Below are positions 25,145 to 33,168 of a DNA stretch of 64,000 nucleotides, piece by piece. Under the pieces are notes generated by a model. It searched no databases and was not told where the DNA came from. It saw nothing but the letters and a program-made list of their open reading frames with translations. The stretch is from positions 5,356,151 through 5,420,150 of the forward strand of contig NZ_JAPNJW010000002.1 of assembly GCF_026626745.1 (NCBI RefSeq), written 5' to 3'. Source of the DNA: Nannocystis sp. RBIL2 (GTDB lineage: Bacteria; Myxococcota_A; Polyangia; Nannocystales; Nannocystaceae). How positions within the stretch are numbered: position 1 is the first letter of the stretch; the number at the start of each line of letters is the position of its first letter. Both the position numbers and the translations under genes were made by a program.

Positions 25145-25591
25145 TCAGGTGGCAGACTGGCGGCGGGCCAGCTCGTCGCGGAGGGCGTTCTCGCGGGCGG
25201 CCTCCTCCGGCGACAGCACCTCGGGCGGGAAGTCTTCGGTGTCGAACACGCGGCGGATGTCGACGCTCCACTGCGCGTCGCTCTCGGGGTCGCCGGGGAT
25301 CTTCTTCACCCACGCGATCGCCTCCTCCTTCGAGCGGGTCTGGAACAGCCAGTAGCCCGCGATCAGGTCCGACGTCAGCGGGAACGGGCCGTCGGCCACG
25401 GTCGGCGGCTGGCCGGGGCGGAACGTCACGCGTGCGCCCTGCGAGCTCGGGTGCAGGCCCTCGCCGCCGAGCAGCACCCCCGCCTTCACCAGCTCCTCGT
25501 TGTAGCGGCCCATCGCCTCGATGAGCTGCTTGCTGGGCATCGCCCCGGACTCGGACTTCGCGTCGGCCTTGATGATGATCAGAAATCGCAT
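25145..25591 (-). CDS. YCII/DGPF-domain protein
   Basis: 148 residues starting at ATG 25591, with GAGGAGA eight bases upstream. MRFLIIIKADAKSESGAMPSKQLIEAM, the segment EGLHPSSQGARVTFRPGQPPTVADGPFPLTSDLIAGYWLFQTRSKEEAIAWVKKIP and the short DGPF motif identify the YCII/DGPF fold (PhnB-like in myxobacteria), a small dimeric alpha/beta barrel often next to ECF sigma factors. No sigma factor follows here. Probably cytosolic and enzymatic, perhaps in stress response. Transcription ends at the intrinsic terminator. Confidence 0.85.
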   Translation of the reverse strand: MRFLIIIKADAKSESGAMPSKQLIEAMGRYNEELVKAGVLLGGEGLHPSSQGARVTFRPGQPPTVADGPFPLTSDLIAGYWLFQTRSKEEAIAWVKKIPGDPESDAQWSVDIRRVFDTEDFPPEVLSPEEAARENALRDELARRQSAT

Positions 25592-25769
25592 GGTCGTTCT
25601 CCTCGGGATTCGCCGGGCGCCGCGGTCCTGTCGGACCGCCGCGTGCCCGGGCTGCACCTTCACGTCGAACGGCCCGCGGCTCGATCGACAGGGCCCGCGA
25701 ATTTTTCTGCATCTGCGAACATCGGCCAATTTGCCGGCCGCTCGCGCGACTTCGCGCCGTCCGCCGACC

Positions 25770-26291
25770 TCAGCCGCCGCCGAGGCGCTGCGTCACCTCG
25801 GCCTCGAGCTCGGCGAACTTCACCTCGCCGGCGATCACCTTGGCGACCTTGCCCTCCTGGTCGACCACGTAGAGCGTCGGCATCTTCGGCGGCGACCACG
25901 ACTTCGCCAGCGCCTGGCCCTCGTCGAAGATCATCGGGAACGACACCGGCACGTCGCGCAGGAACGCCTCGGCGTCGCCGCGCGCCTCGTCCATGCTGAC
26001 GCCGATGAGCTCGAGGCCGCTGGCCTGGTGGCGCTTGTACAGCGCCTCGAGCTCGGGCATCTCGCGCCGGCACGGCTCGCACCACGAGGCCCAGAAGTCG
26101 ACCAGGACCAGCTTGCCGCGCATCGCCGCCAGGTCGACCGTGGTGCCGGCGCCGGCCAGCGCCGGGCCCGACAGCGCCGGCGCGGGCGTGTCGGCAGTCG
26201 CCGGGGCGCCGCCGCCGGGCGCCTGGGAGGCCGGCTTCGGCTCACAGGCGGACAACAAGAACATGGCGAAGAGGACAGGTCGTGAACGCAT
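25770..26291 (-). CDS. TlpA-like thioredoxin lipoprotein
   Basis: 173 residues. MRSRPVLFAMFLLSAC is a type II signal (lipobox LSAC). An Ala/Pro linker precedes a thioredoxin domain with WCEPC (residues of about 70-74), the usual WASWCEPCRREMPELEAL and PTLYVVDQEG (cis-Pro loop). It is periplasmic and membrane-anchored, reducing or isomerising disulfides or supplying reductant to metal enzymes. In other genomes a TlpA of this kind pairs with DUF3570 and DUF4266 proteins; here the DUF3570 gene is 24 bp upstream in the same direction, a two-gene operon. The next genes of the module are on the opposite strand. Confidence 0.85.
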   Translation of the reverse strand: MRSRPVLFAMFLLSACEPKPASQAPGGGAPATADTPAPALSGPALAGAGTTVDLAAMRGKLVLVDFWASWCEPCRREMPELEALYKRHQASGLELIGVSMDEARGDAEAFLRDVPVSFPMIFDEGQALAKSWSPPKMPTLYVVDQEGKVAKVIAGEVKFAELEAEVTQRLGGG

Positions 26292-26315
26292 GCGTGTGCT
26301 CCGGGGACGGCCGTG

Positions 26316-27404
26316 TCAGTAGCGCCCGCCGAGCATGGCCGACAGCTCGAGGGCGAACACCCGCGACAGCCCGACGAACTCGTCGTAGCCGATCCGCGTG
26401 CCCGCGACCAGCGCGCCGACCTCGATAGAGCCGCGCTTCAGCGGCTTGGCGTAGACGCCGTGCAGCGCCAGCCGCTGGCTGCCGAGCGACGACAGCTCGC
26501 GGTCGCGGGTAAAGTAGCCACCTGGCCCTGGGGCCATGTAGCGAGAGCGGTAGAAGAACGCCGACGACTGCGCGTAATGGCGGTACTCGAGCGCCAGCGT
26601 CGCGCCGCGGGCCGGCATCACCGAAAGGTCGACCGACGCGGTGTGCGAGCGCAGCTGCCACGAGTCGTAGTAGAAGCGGTACGTCGCCCCGAGCGAGACC
26701 TTGCGGTGCAGCGCCTGGCGGCCGCGCAGCACCCACGCGTGGCGGTTGCGTCGGCGCGGGTGGACCTCCGGCAGGCAGAACTCCGCCGTCTCGTTGCACA
26801 GCCCGTCGCCGCTGCCGATGGCGACGAAGCGGTACGGGCTGGCCATGTAGCCGAGCGCCCCGCGCAGCTCGTAGGCGAACTGCAGCAGCGTCGTCTTCGT
26901 CAGCACGAACGTCGCGCTGACCAGCGCCCCGCCGGCGCGCAGCGGCTCGCGGAAGGTCGGATCGCCCGAGCGGCCGACGCGGTCGAGCGCGCCGAACAGC
27001 CGCCCGGCGAGGGTGATCGTCCGCTGGGCCAGGTCGAGCTTGCCGCCGAGCGTCGCGCTGTTGGCCAGGTAGTCGGGCTCGTGTGAGAAGCGATACGACG
27101 CGGCCCACGCCGCGTTGCCGCGCTCGCGCTCCACCCCTACAACTCCCTCGTGACGGTTCTCGCGGACGATCGGCGTGGCCGCCGTACGAATGTCCACCGA
27201 CGCGCTGGTCCAGGCGTCGAGGCTGTAGCTGATGTCGAGCTGCGTCTGCGGGCTGCCGAGCTGCTGCCGCACGTGCGCCCGCGGCGAGATCACGGTCGTC
27301 CGGTCGCTGTCGGTGCGGACGTAGATGCCACCGCGGAGTTGGCCTCCGATCGGGGCCGGCTCGGCCGCGAAGACCAGAGCCACGCTCAGGGGGATCCACC
27401 TCAT
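26316..27404 (-). CDS. DUF3570-type outer-membrane beta-barrel
   Basis: 362 residues starting at ATG 27404. The N-terminus MRWIPLSVALVFAAEPA is a short Sec signal. The rest alternates amphipathic strands with aromatic girdles (AAWAASYRFSHEPDYL; ATYRFYYDSWQLRSHTASVDL; EYRHYAQSSAFFYRSRY), and ends ALELSAMLGGRY with a terminal aromatic, typical of a barrel inserted by BAM. DUF3570 barrels co-occur with DUF4266 lipoproteins, TlpA and flavinyltransferase ApbE in an envelope redox module. That knowledge plus order supports the call. A repeat-like CCTGG..CCATG site lies in frame near 26515. Confidence 0.8.
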   Translation of the reverse strand: MRWIPLSVALVFAAEPAPIGGQLRGGIYVRTDSDRTTVISPRAHVRQQLGSPQTQLDISYSLDAWTSASVDIRTAATPIVRENRHEGVVGVERERGNAAWAASYRFSHEPDYLANSATLGGKLDLAQRTITLAGRLFGALDRVGRSGDPTFREPLRAGGALVSATFVLTKTTLLQFAYELRGALGYMASPYRFVAIGSGDGLCNETAEFCLPEVHPRRRNRHAWVLRGRQALHRKVSLGATYRFYYDSWQLRSHTASVDLSVMPARGATLALEYRHYAQSSAFFYRSRYMAPGPGGYFTRDRELSSLGSQRLALHGVYAKPLKRGSIEVGALVAGTRIGYDEFVGLSRVFALELSAMLGGRY

Positions 27405-27520
27405 CGACGGCGAATCGGCGCGCGCAAATCGCGCGAAACCCCGAAATTAATTTTGAAAACCATTTTCAGATCGGAGACTATCCGGCACGGCGTTTGCCGT
27501 CAACTCTGGAGTTTTTAGAC

Positions 27521-27946
27521 ATGGCCGATAAGGCACGTCCCACGCTCGTCCTGCTCCTCGGTCTCGCCGCATGCGGCGGGCTCGGGAACCCTGGCGACAG
27601 CGACAACAACAACTTCACGACGGCCGTGCCGCCGTGGATGGGCAGCGAGAGCGAGAGCGACGGCAGCGGCAACGTGGTGCCCGGCGGCGCGACTACCACC
27701 TCGACGAGCGGCGCCACTGCGGGCGAGAGCACGACGACCGAGGGCCCCACGACCTCGACCTCCACGTCGACCTCGACCTCGACTTCGACCTCGACCTCGA
27801 CGACGGCGCCCGACCCGACCGGCGCGCCGAAGCTCGACCTGCCGCCGGAGTTCACCACCGGCGACACCGACAAGGACAAGGACAAGGACAAGGACGACGA
27901 CAAGGACAAGGACGTGGACACGACCACGTTGCCCGTTCCGCTGTGA
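27521..27946 (+). CDS. Asp/Lys-rich surface lipoprotein
   Basis: 141 residues from ATG 27521. MADKARPTLVLLLGLAAC carries lipobox LAAC. The mature part is low-complexity: Ser/Thr repeats (TSTSTSTSTS) and a striking DKDKDKDKDDDKDKD stretch (residues of about 115-130), which might bind metal ions or be a linker. No folded domain is seen. It is divergent from the DUF3570 gene with ~115 bp between starts, and its stop overlaps the next start by GTGA, tying it to the membrane SpeE-like gene. Confidence 0.75.
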   Translation: MADKARPTLVLLLGLAACGGLGNPGDSDNNNFTTAVPPWMGSESESDGSGNVVPGGATTTSTSGATAGESTTTEGPTTSTSTSTSTSTSTSTSTTAPDPTGAPKLDLPPEFTTGDTDKDKDKDKDDDKDKDVDTTTLPVPL

Positions 27947-29439
27947 CCGTCGGCCCCTCACCGCGCTCCGCGGCCGCGCGCGAGGCGGCGACGCTGCTGC
28001 TGGCCGGCCTGTGCTTCGGCGCCAGCCAGCAGCTCGTCGTGCGCGAGCTGGTCAGCCTCCTCTACGGCGAGGAGGTGGTGTTGTTATTCGTCTCGGCCGC
28101 CGCGCTGGCCGCCGCCTCGCTCGGCTACGGGCTCGGCGCTCGCCTGTCGCCGCGCGCGCTGGCCCGCCTGCTGCTCGCCTGCGGCGCCCTCCTGCTGCTG
28201 TCGCCGGCCCTGCCACGATTCGCGGTCGCCGGCCTGTGCCTGCTCCGCGGCGACTCCGGCCCCGAGCTCTTGCTCGTCCTCGCCCTGCTGACATTCGCCG
28301 CCGCCGCCCCGTTCACCGCGGTCGTCCCGGCCCTGCTCGACCGCCACGAACAGCCCGACGATCGCCTGGCCGCGCTGCGCCGCGGCTACACCTGCGAGCT
28401 CGTCGGCTTCGGCCTCGGCAGCACCGCCGCCCTCGCCCTCGGCGGCGCCCCCGGCCTGCGCTTCGCCGTCCTCGCCGCCGCCCTGGTCGCCCTCGTCCAC
28501 GTCGCCCTCGACCGCCGCGCCGTCACCTTCGCCTGCACCGTCGCCGCCGCCCTCGCCTGCGCCACCCATGCCCCCCTGTCGCAGCTCGGCGCCGATCTGG
28601 TGTATCGCCACAAGCACCGCCTCCCCGGCGCCCAGGTGCTGTGGTCCGTCGATTCGCCGTACCAGCGGGTCGAGGTGGTCACCGCGCCGGGCCGCGGCCG
28701 CATGCTCTACCTCGACGGCCTGCGCGACCTCGACGACCGCGACCTCGGGGCCCTCAATCACTACCTCGCGCGCGCCCCGGCGACGCTCGTCCGCCCGCAA
28801 AATGCGCTGCTGATCGGCAACGGCACCCTGTCGATGGTGCCCGAGCTCTCGCGCATGTCCGATCATTTGACCACGGTCGAGCTCGACGCCGCCGTGGTCG
28901 ACGCCGGCGCCCGCTTCTTCACCCCTGGCGAGCCGCTGGCCCGCCTGGACAATTGGCGCCTGGTGCTGGCCGACGGCAAGCAATATTTGGCGGCCACCGA
29001 GCGCCGCTTCGACCTGATCGCGGTCGACGTGCCGTCGCCGCTGACGCTCGGCGAGGCCTATCTACATACCCGCGAATTCTACGCCCTGTGCCGCGCGCGC
29101 CTGAACCCCGGCGGGGTCCTGGCGATCCAGCTCAGCGGCCCGCTCGGCGCCCCGACCCGCACGCCGGCGCGGCTGGTCGCGTCGCTGCGCGCCGAGTTCC
29201 CCGCGGTGATGGTCGCCGACAGCGAGACCGCCGACCGCGCCTTCGCCTACGCCGGCGACCGATTGCCGTTCACCGCCGAAGCCCTGCGAGCGACCGCAGT
29301 CGCCGGCGAGCGTCGCCTCCTCGTCCTCGGCGGCCCCGAGCTCGACGCCCGGATCGCCGGCGCGATACCCTTGACCCTCGACGACCTCGACCTCGTGCTC
29401 CGCCGCGGCGCCGAACGCCTGCGCGAGCGCTACCTGTGA
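27943..29439 (+). CDS. Membrane-spanning spermidine-synthase-like protein
   Basis: 498 residues. GTG 27943 overlaps the previous stop (GTGA). The first ~220 residues have seven or so hydrophobic helices (LLLAGLCFGASQQLVVREL, VVLLFVSAAALAAASLGYGLG, LLLACGALLLLSP...). The rest is a SpeE-type aminopropyltransferase/methyltransferase fold: SPYQRVEVV, RMLYLDGLRDL, NALLIGNGTLSM (the usual GGGDG is GNGTL), TVELDAAVVDAG, and DLIAVDVPSPLT. Such fusions are common in envelope redox clusters. Polyamine chemistry is doubtful because the glycine loop is altered. It may modify a small molecule at the membrane. Confidence 0.85.
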   Translation: MTVGPSPRSAAAREAATLLLAGLCFGASQQLVVRELVSLLYGEEVVLLFVSAAALAAASLGYGLGARLSPRALARLLLACGALLLLSPALPRFAVAGLCLLRGDSGPELLLVLALLTFAAAAPFTAVVPALLDRHEQPDDRLAALRRGYTCELVGFGLGSTAALALGGAPGLRFAVLAAALVALVHVALDRRAVTFACTVAAALACATHAPLSQLGADLVYRHKHRLPGAQVLWSVDSPYQRVEVVTAPGRGRMLYLDGLRDLDDRDLGALNHYLARAPATLVRPQNALLIGNGTLSMVPELSRMSDHLTTVELDAAVVDAGARFFTPGEPLARLDNWRLVLADGKQYLAATERRFDLIAVDVPSPLTLGEAYLHTREFYALCRARLNPGGVLAIQLSGPLGAPTRTPARLVASLRAEFPAVMVADSETADRAFAYAGDRLPFTAEALRATAVAGERRLLVLGGPELDARIAGAIPLTLDDLDLVLRRGAERLRERYL

Positions 29440-29444
29440 CTCTC

Positions 29445-29609
29445 ATGCCTGGCGCCGCCACCCCGCATTCTTTCGCCGTCACCGCCGCGGCAGGCCTACG
29501 CGCGCTCGCTCCCGTGATCGCCATGCCCCGCCCTGCCGCCACGCCTCTTCTCGCCACCGCGGCAGGCCTGCGCGCGCTCGTCACGATCTCCGCCCCCTCG
29601 CTCCAGTGA
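29445..29609 (+). CDS. 54-residue ORF with internal duplication
   Basis: ATG 29445 lies 5 bp after the previous stop, and the TGA (29607-29609) overlaps the GTG that may open the next gene. The peptide repeats itself: AATP..FAVTAAAGLRALAP... then AATP..LATAAGLRALVTIS, an ~80-bp internal duplication. It has no signal or motif. The same TGACTCTCATGCCT string opens this ORF and the following gene. It could be a duplicated leader or a decayed gene; coding status is uncertain. Confidence 0.35.
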   Translation: MPGAATPHSFAVTAAAGLRALAPVIAMPRPAATPLLATAAGLRALVTISAPSLQ

Positions 29610-29614
29610 CTCTC

Positions 29615-30541
29615 ATGCCTCGCGCGTTGCCCTCCGCCTTCCTCGTCGGCGTCCACCTCGGACTGCTGCAGGCCGGGCTGCTGCTCACCCTGTCGCGCGC
29701 CCTGTCGGCAGCGCACACCACCTACGCGCTGGTGCTGACCGCCTGGCTGGCCGGCTCGGCGCTCGGCTTGTGGTCGCGCGCGCCGGCCCGCGACCTGCCG
29801 CGCGCGCTCGGCCTCGGGCTCGTCGCCTACGCCGCCGCCGCCCTGTCGCTCGGCCGGGTCGACTTCGTCGCTGCCAGCCCGTGGTGGTTCGTGCCCGCGG
29901 TGGCCGCCGCCGGGCTCGCCTCCGGCACCTACTTCGCCGCCGCGGTCGCCGGCGGGGCCGCGACCGCCCGCGTGTTCGCCCGCGAGACCTGGGGCTTCCT
30001 CGCCGGCACCCTGCTGGCCGCCGCGGGCTACGCGTTCCTCGGCCGACCTGCCCTCTTGTACATGCCCCTCGTGACAGGTGTACTCACCCTCGTCGGCCGC
30101 CCGCGCGCCGCCGTCGTCGCCCCCGCGCTGCTCCTGGTCGCCGGCTGCGACGACCCGGTGCGGGTGGTGCCCGCGCCCGACCGGGGCCGCTTCGGCGCCG
30201 AGGTCTACCCGGTGCTGCTGCGCGACTGCAGCTTCCCCGCCTGCCACGGCGACCCGCGCCGCCCGCTGTTCGTCCCCGGCCCCGGCCGCACCCGCCTCGG
30301 CGAGCCCGAGTCGCCGCTCGACGCCCCGACCCGCGCCGAGGTCGACCTCGCCTACGACCGCGCGCGCGCCTGGCTGCTCGCCGAGGGCGACGAGCCGCCG
30401 CCGCTGCTGCACAAGCCGGGCCCCCGCGCCGCCCACGAGGGCCGCGACGAGCACGGCCGCAACGTCTACGAGGACCCGGACGCCCCCGGCCTGGCCGTCC
30501 TCACCGCCTGGGCCGAAGGCACGGAGGCCCCCGCGCCATGA
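29615..30541 (+). CDS. Membrane protein with C-terminal cytochrome-c-like CxxxxCH site
   Basis: 308 residues from ATG 29615 (a GTG nine bases earlier overlaps the prior stop). Six or so transmembrane helices fill residues 1-165 (FLVGVHLGLLQAGLLLTL; ALVLTAWLAGSALGLW; FVPAVAAAGLASGTYFAAAV). After VVAPALLLVAGC the chain is periplasmic, with the site DCSFPACHGDPRRPLF: C-x4-CH, a rare heme-binding spacing known from planctomycete DUF1588-type cytochromes. The tail is charged and Pro-rich. It probably carries electrons in the envelope module. The order with SpeE-like, DUF4266 and DUF2271 genes is the main context. Confidence 0.75.
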   Translation: MPRALPSAFLVGVHLGLLQAGLLLTLSRALSAAHTTYALVLTAWLAGSALGLWSRAPARDLPRALGLGLVAYAAAALSLGRVDFVAASPWWFVPAVAAAGLASGTYFAAAVAGGAATARVFARETWGFLAGTLLAAAGYAFLGRPALLYMPLVTGVLTLVGRPRAAVVAPALLLVAGCDDPVRVVPAPDRGRFGAEVYPVLLRDCSFPACHGDPRRPLFVPGPGRTRLGEPESPLDAPTRAEVDLAYDRARAWLLAEGDEPPPLLHKPGPRAAHEGRDEHGRNVYEDPDAPGLAVLTAWAEGTEAPAP

Positions 30542-30690
30542 CGCAACGTCGCCACCTGCGCCCGGCGCACGCAGCCTCTCGCCCCGTGACGCAACGACCT
30601 GGCCGCCCAGCGCTCGCGCTCTCCCGCCCCGGAGCCTCGCTGCGTCTCCGGGGCTCCCGAACGCCCGGCCCCCACGCCATGCCCATTCCG

Positions 30691-30769
30691 ACATGTCTAC
30701 ATGCACATGTCCTCCAAAGCATGCATGATCGAACATGTCCCTTCAGACATGGCTTTCAGAGCATGTCCA
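30691..30769. repeat. Palindrome cluster before the DUF4266 fusion gene
   Basis: Six CATG words in 80 bp, including CATGTC-CCTTCA-GACATG (30734-30751), a perfect 6-bp stem. A shadow frame runs through it (MSLQTWLSEHVH...), but the real gene starts after it at 30804. The 262-bp gap (30542-30803) shows nothing else. Dispersed palindrome family. Confidence 0.65.
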
Positions 30770-30803
30770 TTCGTTCATTCGCCGCGCGCCCGCAGGTGAC
30801 CCG

Positions 30804-31673
30804 ATGATCCGCCCCGTCTCGCTGCTCGCCGCGCTCGTCGCCCTCGCTCCTGCCGTCGCCGCCGCCTACTCCTCGCCCGCGCTGTACACCGCCGACCCCG
30901 CGCGCCACGGCGGCGCGGGCGGGCGGATCTTCAGCGGCAGCCCGGGGGACGGCTTCACCTGCGCGGTCTGCCACACGGGCGGCCCGGCCCCGAGCCCGGA
31001 GATCCGCGGCGGCCCGGGCGGCCCTTACAAACCTGGCGCGACGTACATGTTCGAAGTGACCTGGCCCGAAGACGTGTTCGGGATCGTCCTGGAGGCCACC
31101 GATCCAGGCGGCGCCCCGCTCGGCACCCTGCGCCTGCCGCCGCCCGACGTCCTGCAGGACGACGAGCGCTGTCCCGGCGGGCGCGCGGCCGAGTGGATCG
31201 AGTTCCCCGAGGGCGACCCGCGCCAGGCGGTCGCGGTCAACGTGTGCGGCTCGCACCGCCTGCGCGTGCAGTGGACCGCCCCCGACGAACACCTGCCCGG
31301 GGCGATCTACATGGCCGCGGTCGCGGCCGACGACGACGGCACGCCCGCCGGCGACGGCGCGGCCGCGTGGGAGTTCCCGGTCGGCCCGCCTGCCGCCGAG
31401 TCCGGCTGCAACGCGACCGCAGGCGCCCCGCCGTGGTGGGCCCTGCTGCTGCTGACCCGCCGACGCCGCCGCGCCGCCGCGCTGCTCGGGCTGCTGTCTC
31501 TCGGGACAGGTTGCGCCCGCGTCCAGCCCTACGAGCGCGGCCGCCTGGCCCAGCCCGACATGCAACTGGGCGGCGACGCCGACCTGTCCGCCGGCCCCGA
31601 GCACGCCCTCGACTACCGCGAGGGCTCGGCCGGCGGCCTCGGCGGCGGCGGCGGAGGTTGCGGATGCAACTGA
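30804..31673 (+). CDS. Reeler-like cytochrome with MYXO-CTERM, fused to a DUF4266 lipoprotein
   Basis: 289 residues; ATG 30804 follows AGGTGA. MIRPVSLLAALVALAPAVAAA is a Sec signal. CAVCH (53-57) is a c-type heme motif within a reeler-like domain (60-195). GCNATAGAPPWWALLLLTRRRRR (200-223) is a textbook MYXO-CTERM: Cys, hydrophobic helix, Arg cluster. Without a stop the chain runs into AAALLGLLSLGTGC, a second lipobox (C237), and then DUF4266: ARVQPYERGRLAQPDMQL and a GGGGGCGCN C-terminus. DUF4266 is normally its own gene beside DUF3570. No internal ATG starts it, so this looks like a genuine fusion. A palindrome-like CTGTC...GACAG lies at the junction (31494-31509). Confidence 0.8.
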   Translation: MIRPVSLLAALVALAPAVAAAYSSPALYTADPARHGGAGGRIFSGSPGDGFTCAVCHTGGPAPSPEIRGGPGGPYKPGATYMFEVTWPEDVFGIVLEATDPGGAPLGTLRLPPPDVLQDDERCPGGRAAEWIEFPEGDPRQAVAVNVCGSHRLRVQWTAPDEHLPGAIYMAAVAADDDGTPAGDGAAAWEFPVGPPAAESGCNATAGAPPWWALLLLTRRRRRAAALLGLLSLGTGCARVQPYERGRLAQPDMQLGGDADLSAGPEHALDYREGSAGGLGGGGGGCGCN

Positions 31674-31678
31674 CGCTC

Positions 31679-32881
31679 ATGCGACTGACTCTCATGCCTC
31701 GCCGCAGCCTCGCCGCCCTCGCCCTCGCCCTCGCCTGCGCCCCGGACGGCGGCGCCCGCTTCGAGTACCCGCCGACCAGCGCCGGCGGCAGCGACGGCAC
31801 CGGCTCGACCACCGCTTACACGACGGGCGGCGGCGACGACTCTCTGACCTCCGGCGGCCCCGGCCTCCCGCCGCCCCTGCCGACCACCGCCGACCCGAGC
31901 GGCCCCACCGGTGACAGCGACACCGGCGGCGGCCCGGTCCCCACCGCGCTGATCCCCGCCAAGGCCACCTGGCGCTGGCAGCCGCTGCAGACCGCCGTCG
32001 ACGGCGACTGGAAGGTCGTCGGCTTCGACGATACGGCCTGGTCCGAAGGACAGGCCGCGTTCGGCGACGGCCCCGGCGACGCCACCCCGATCGACCCCGC
32101 CACCGCCCCGCTCGGCCTGCGCCTGCGCCACACCTTCACCGTCCCCGCGGCCGTCGACGACGTCCTCCTGCGCGCCTACCTGCGCCGCGGCGACGGCGTC
32201 GCGGTGTGGCTCAACGGCGTCCCCCTGCTCCGCTCCAACCTCCCGCCCGACCCGCTCGCGGCCGACACCCGGGCCCAGACCGACCTCAAGGGCAACGAGC
32301 CGCTGCGCTACATCCGGCTCGCCGCCCCGCACGCCAGCCTGCTCGCCGGCGACAACGTCGTCGCGGTCGAGGTCCGCCGCTACCAGTCGGGCGCGGCCGG
32401 CCTCGGCTTCGACCTCCAGCTGGACGTTTGGGACATGTCCTACGAGCCAGCCGACACCTTGACCGCCCAGGTGCGCACGCGCAGCTACGGGGGCGAGTAC
32501 GCCGACGAGCACGTCGGCGTCGCGTGGATCCAGGGCAGCGGCGGCCTGGTGCGCACCCTGTCGGTGTGGGCCGAGGTCCGCGAGCAGCACCTGATCCGCT
32601 GGCGCTCGCTGTCCGACGGCGACAACGCCGACGCCATGACCTCGGCCACCCGCGGCTCGCACCGCACCACCGACCTCGCGTGGGACCTCAAGGATCGCCT
32701 CGGCCAGCCGGCCCCGCCCGGGGATTACAAGCTGGTGGTCGAGTTCACCGAGGACAACTCCAACGAGGGCGCCCCGCCTGGGCCTGTCCTCGAGATCCCG
32801 TTCACCCTCGGCGGCGGTCCGCACCTCACCGACGTGCCCGCACACCCGCAATTCGCAGACGGCCTGCTCGTCGTACCCTGA
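31679..32881 (+). CDS. DUF2271 lipoprotein with N-terminal jelly-roll domain
   Basis: 400 residues from ATG 31679 (or 31694). RRSLAALALALAC is a short lipoprotein signal. A Gly/Ser/Thr spacer leads to a galactose-binding-like domain (WKVVGFDDTAW, VWLNGVPLLR, GDNVVAVEV). The C-terminal ~140 residues match DUF2271 (SGGLVRTLSVWAEVREQHLIRW, DAMTSATRGSHRTTDLAWD, GDYKLVVEFTEDNS). DUF2271 proteins are usually encoded with PepSY and ApbE flavinyltransferases; no ApbE is in this window. A GGACATGTCC palindrome lies in frame at 32431-32440. The start is separated from the previous gene by five bases, so it is an operon member. Confidence 0.8.
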   Translation: MRLTLMPRRSLAALALALACAPDGGARFEYPPTSAGGSDGTGSTTAYTTGGGDDSLTSGGPGLPPPLPTTADPSGPTGDSDTGGGPVPTALIPAKATWRWQPLQTAVDGDWKVVGFDDTAWSEGQAAFGDGPGDATPIDPATAPLGLRLRHTFTVPAAVDDVLLRAYLRRGDGVAVWLNGVPLLRSNLPPDPLAADTRAQTDLKGNEPLRYIRLAAPHASLLAGDNVVAVEVRRYQSGAAGLGFDLQLDVWDMSYEPADTLTAQVRTRSYGGEYADEHVGVAWIQGSGGLVRTLSVWAEVREQHLIRWRSLSDGDNADAMTSATRGSHRTTDLAWDLKDRLGQPAPPGDYKLVVEFTEDNSNEGAPPGPVLEIPFTLGGGPHLTDVPAHPQFADGLLVVP

Positions 32882-33168
32882 GCCCGAGGGCGCGAGCGCG
32901 TGCGCGCGTCGGCGGGCCCGAACGGACGGGGGACATCGCAGGCTCGCTGAGCTCGCCGTCCGGAGCCATACCAGCCGCGACGGACCGGTTCCCCGCATCG
33001 GGCCGCGGCCGCCGCACGCGCGTCGCCCGCGGGTGCGCCGGGCCGCATCGTTGCCGCTACAATCGGCGCGGATGGAGCTTGCGACCCGTACGCAATCGAC
33101 GTCGCGCGCGAGCTCGACTCCCTCGGCCTGCCTCGACAACCTCATGATCTCCGCCGTCGTCTCCCGCC

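Noticed and set aside
30735..30803. Upstream extension MSLQTWLSEHVH... of the DUF4266 fusion gene
   Set aside because: It is the translation of CATG-family repeats; the ATG at 30804 has a ribosome binding site and a signal peptide.
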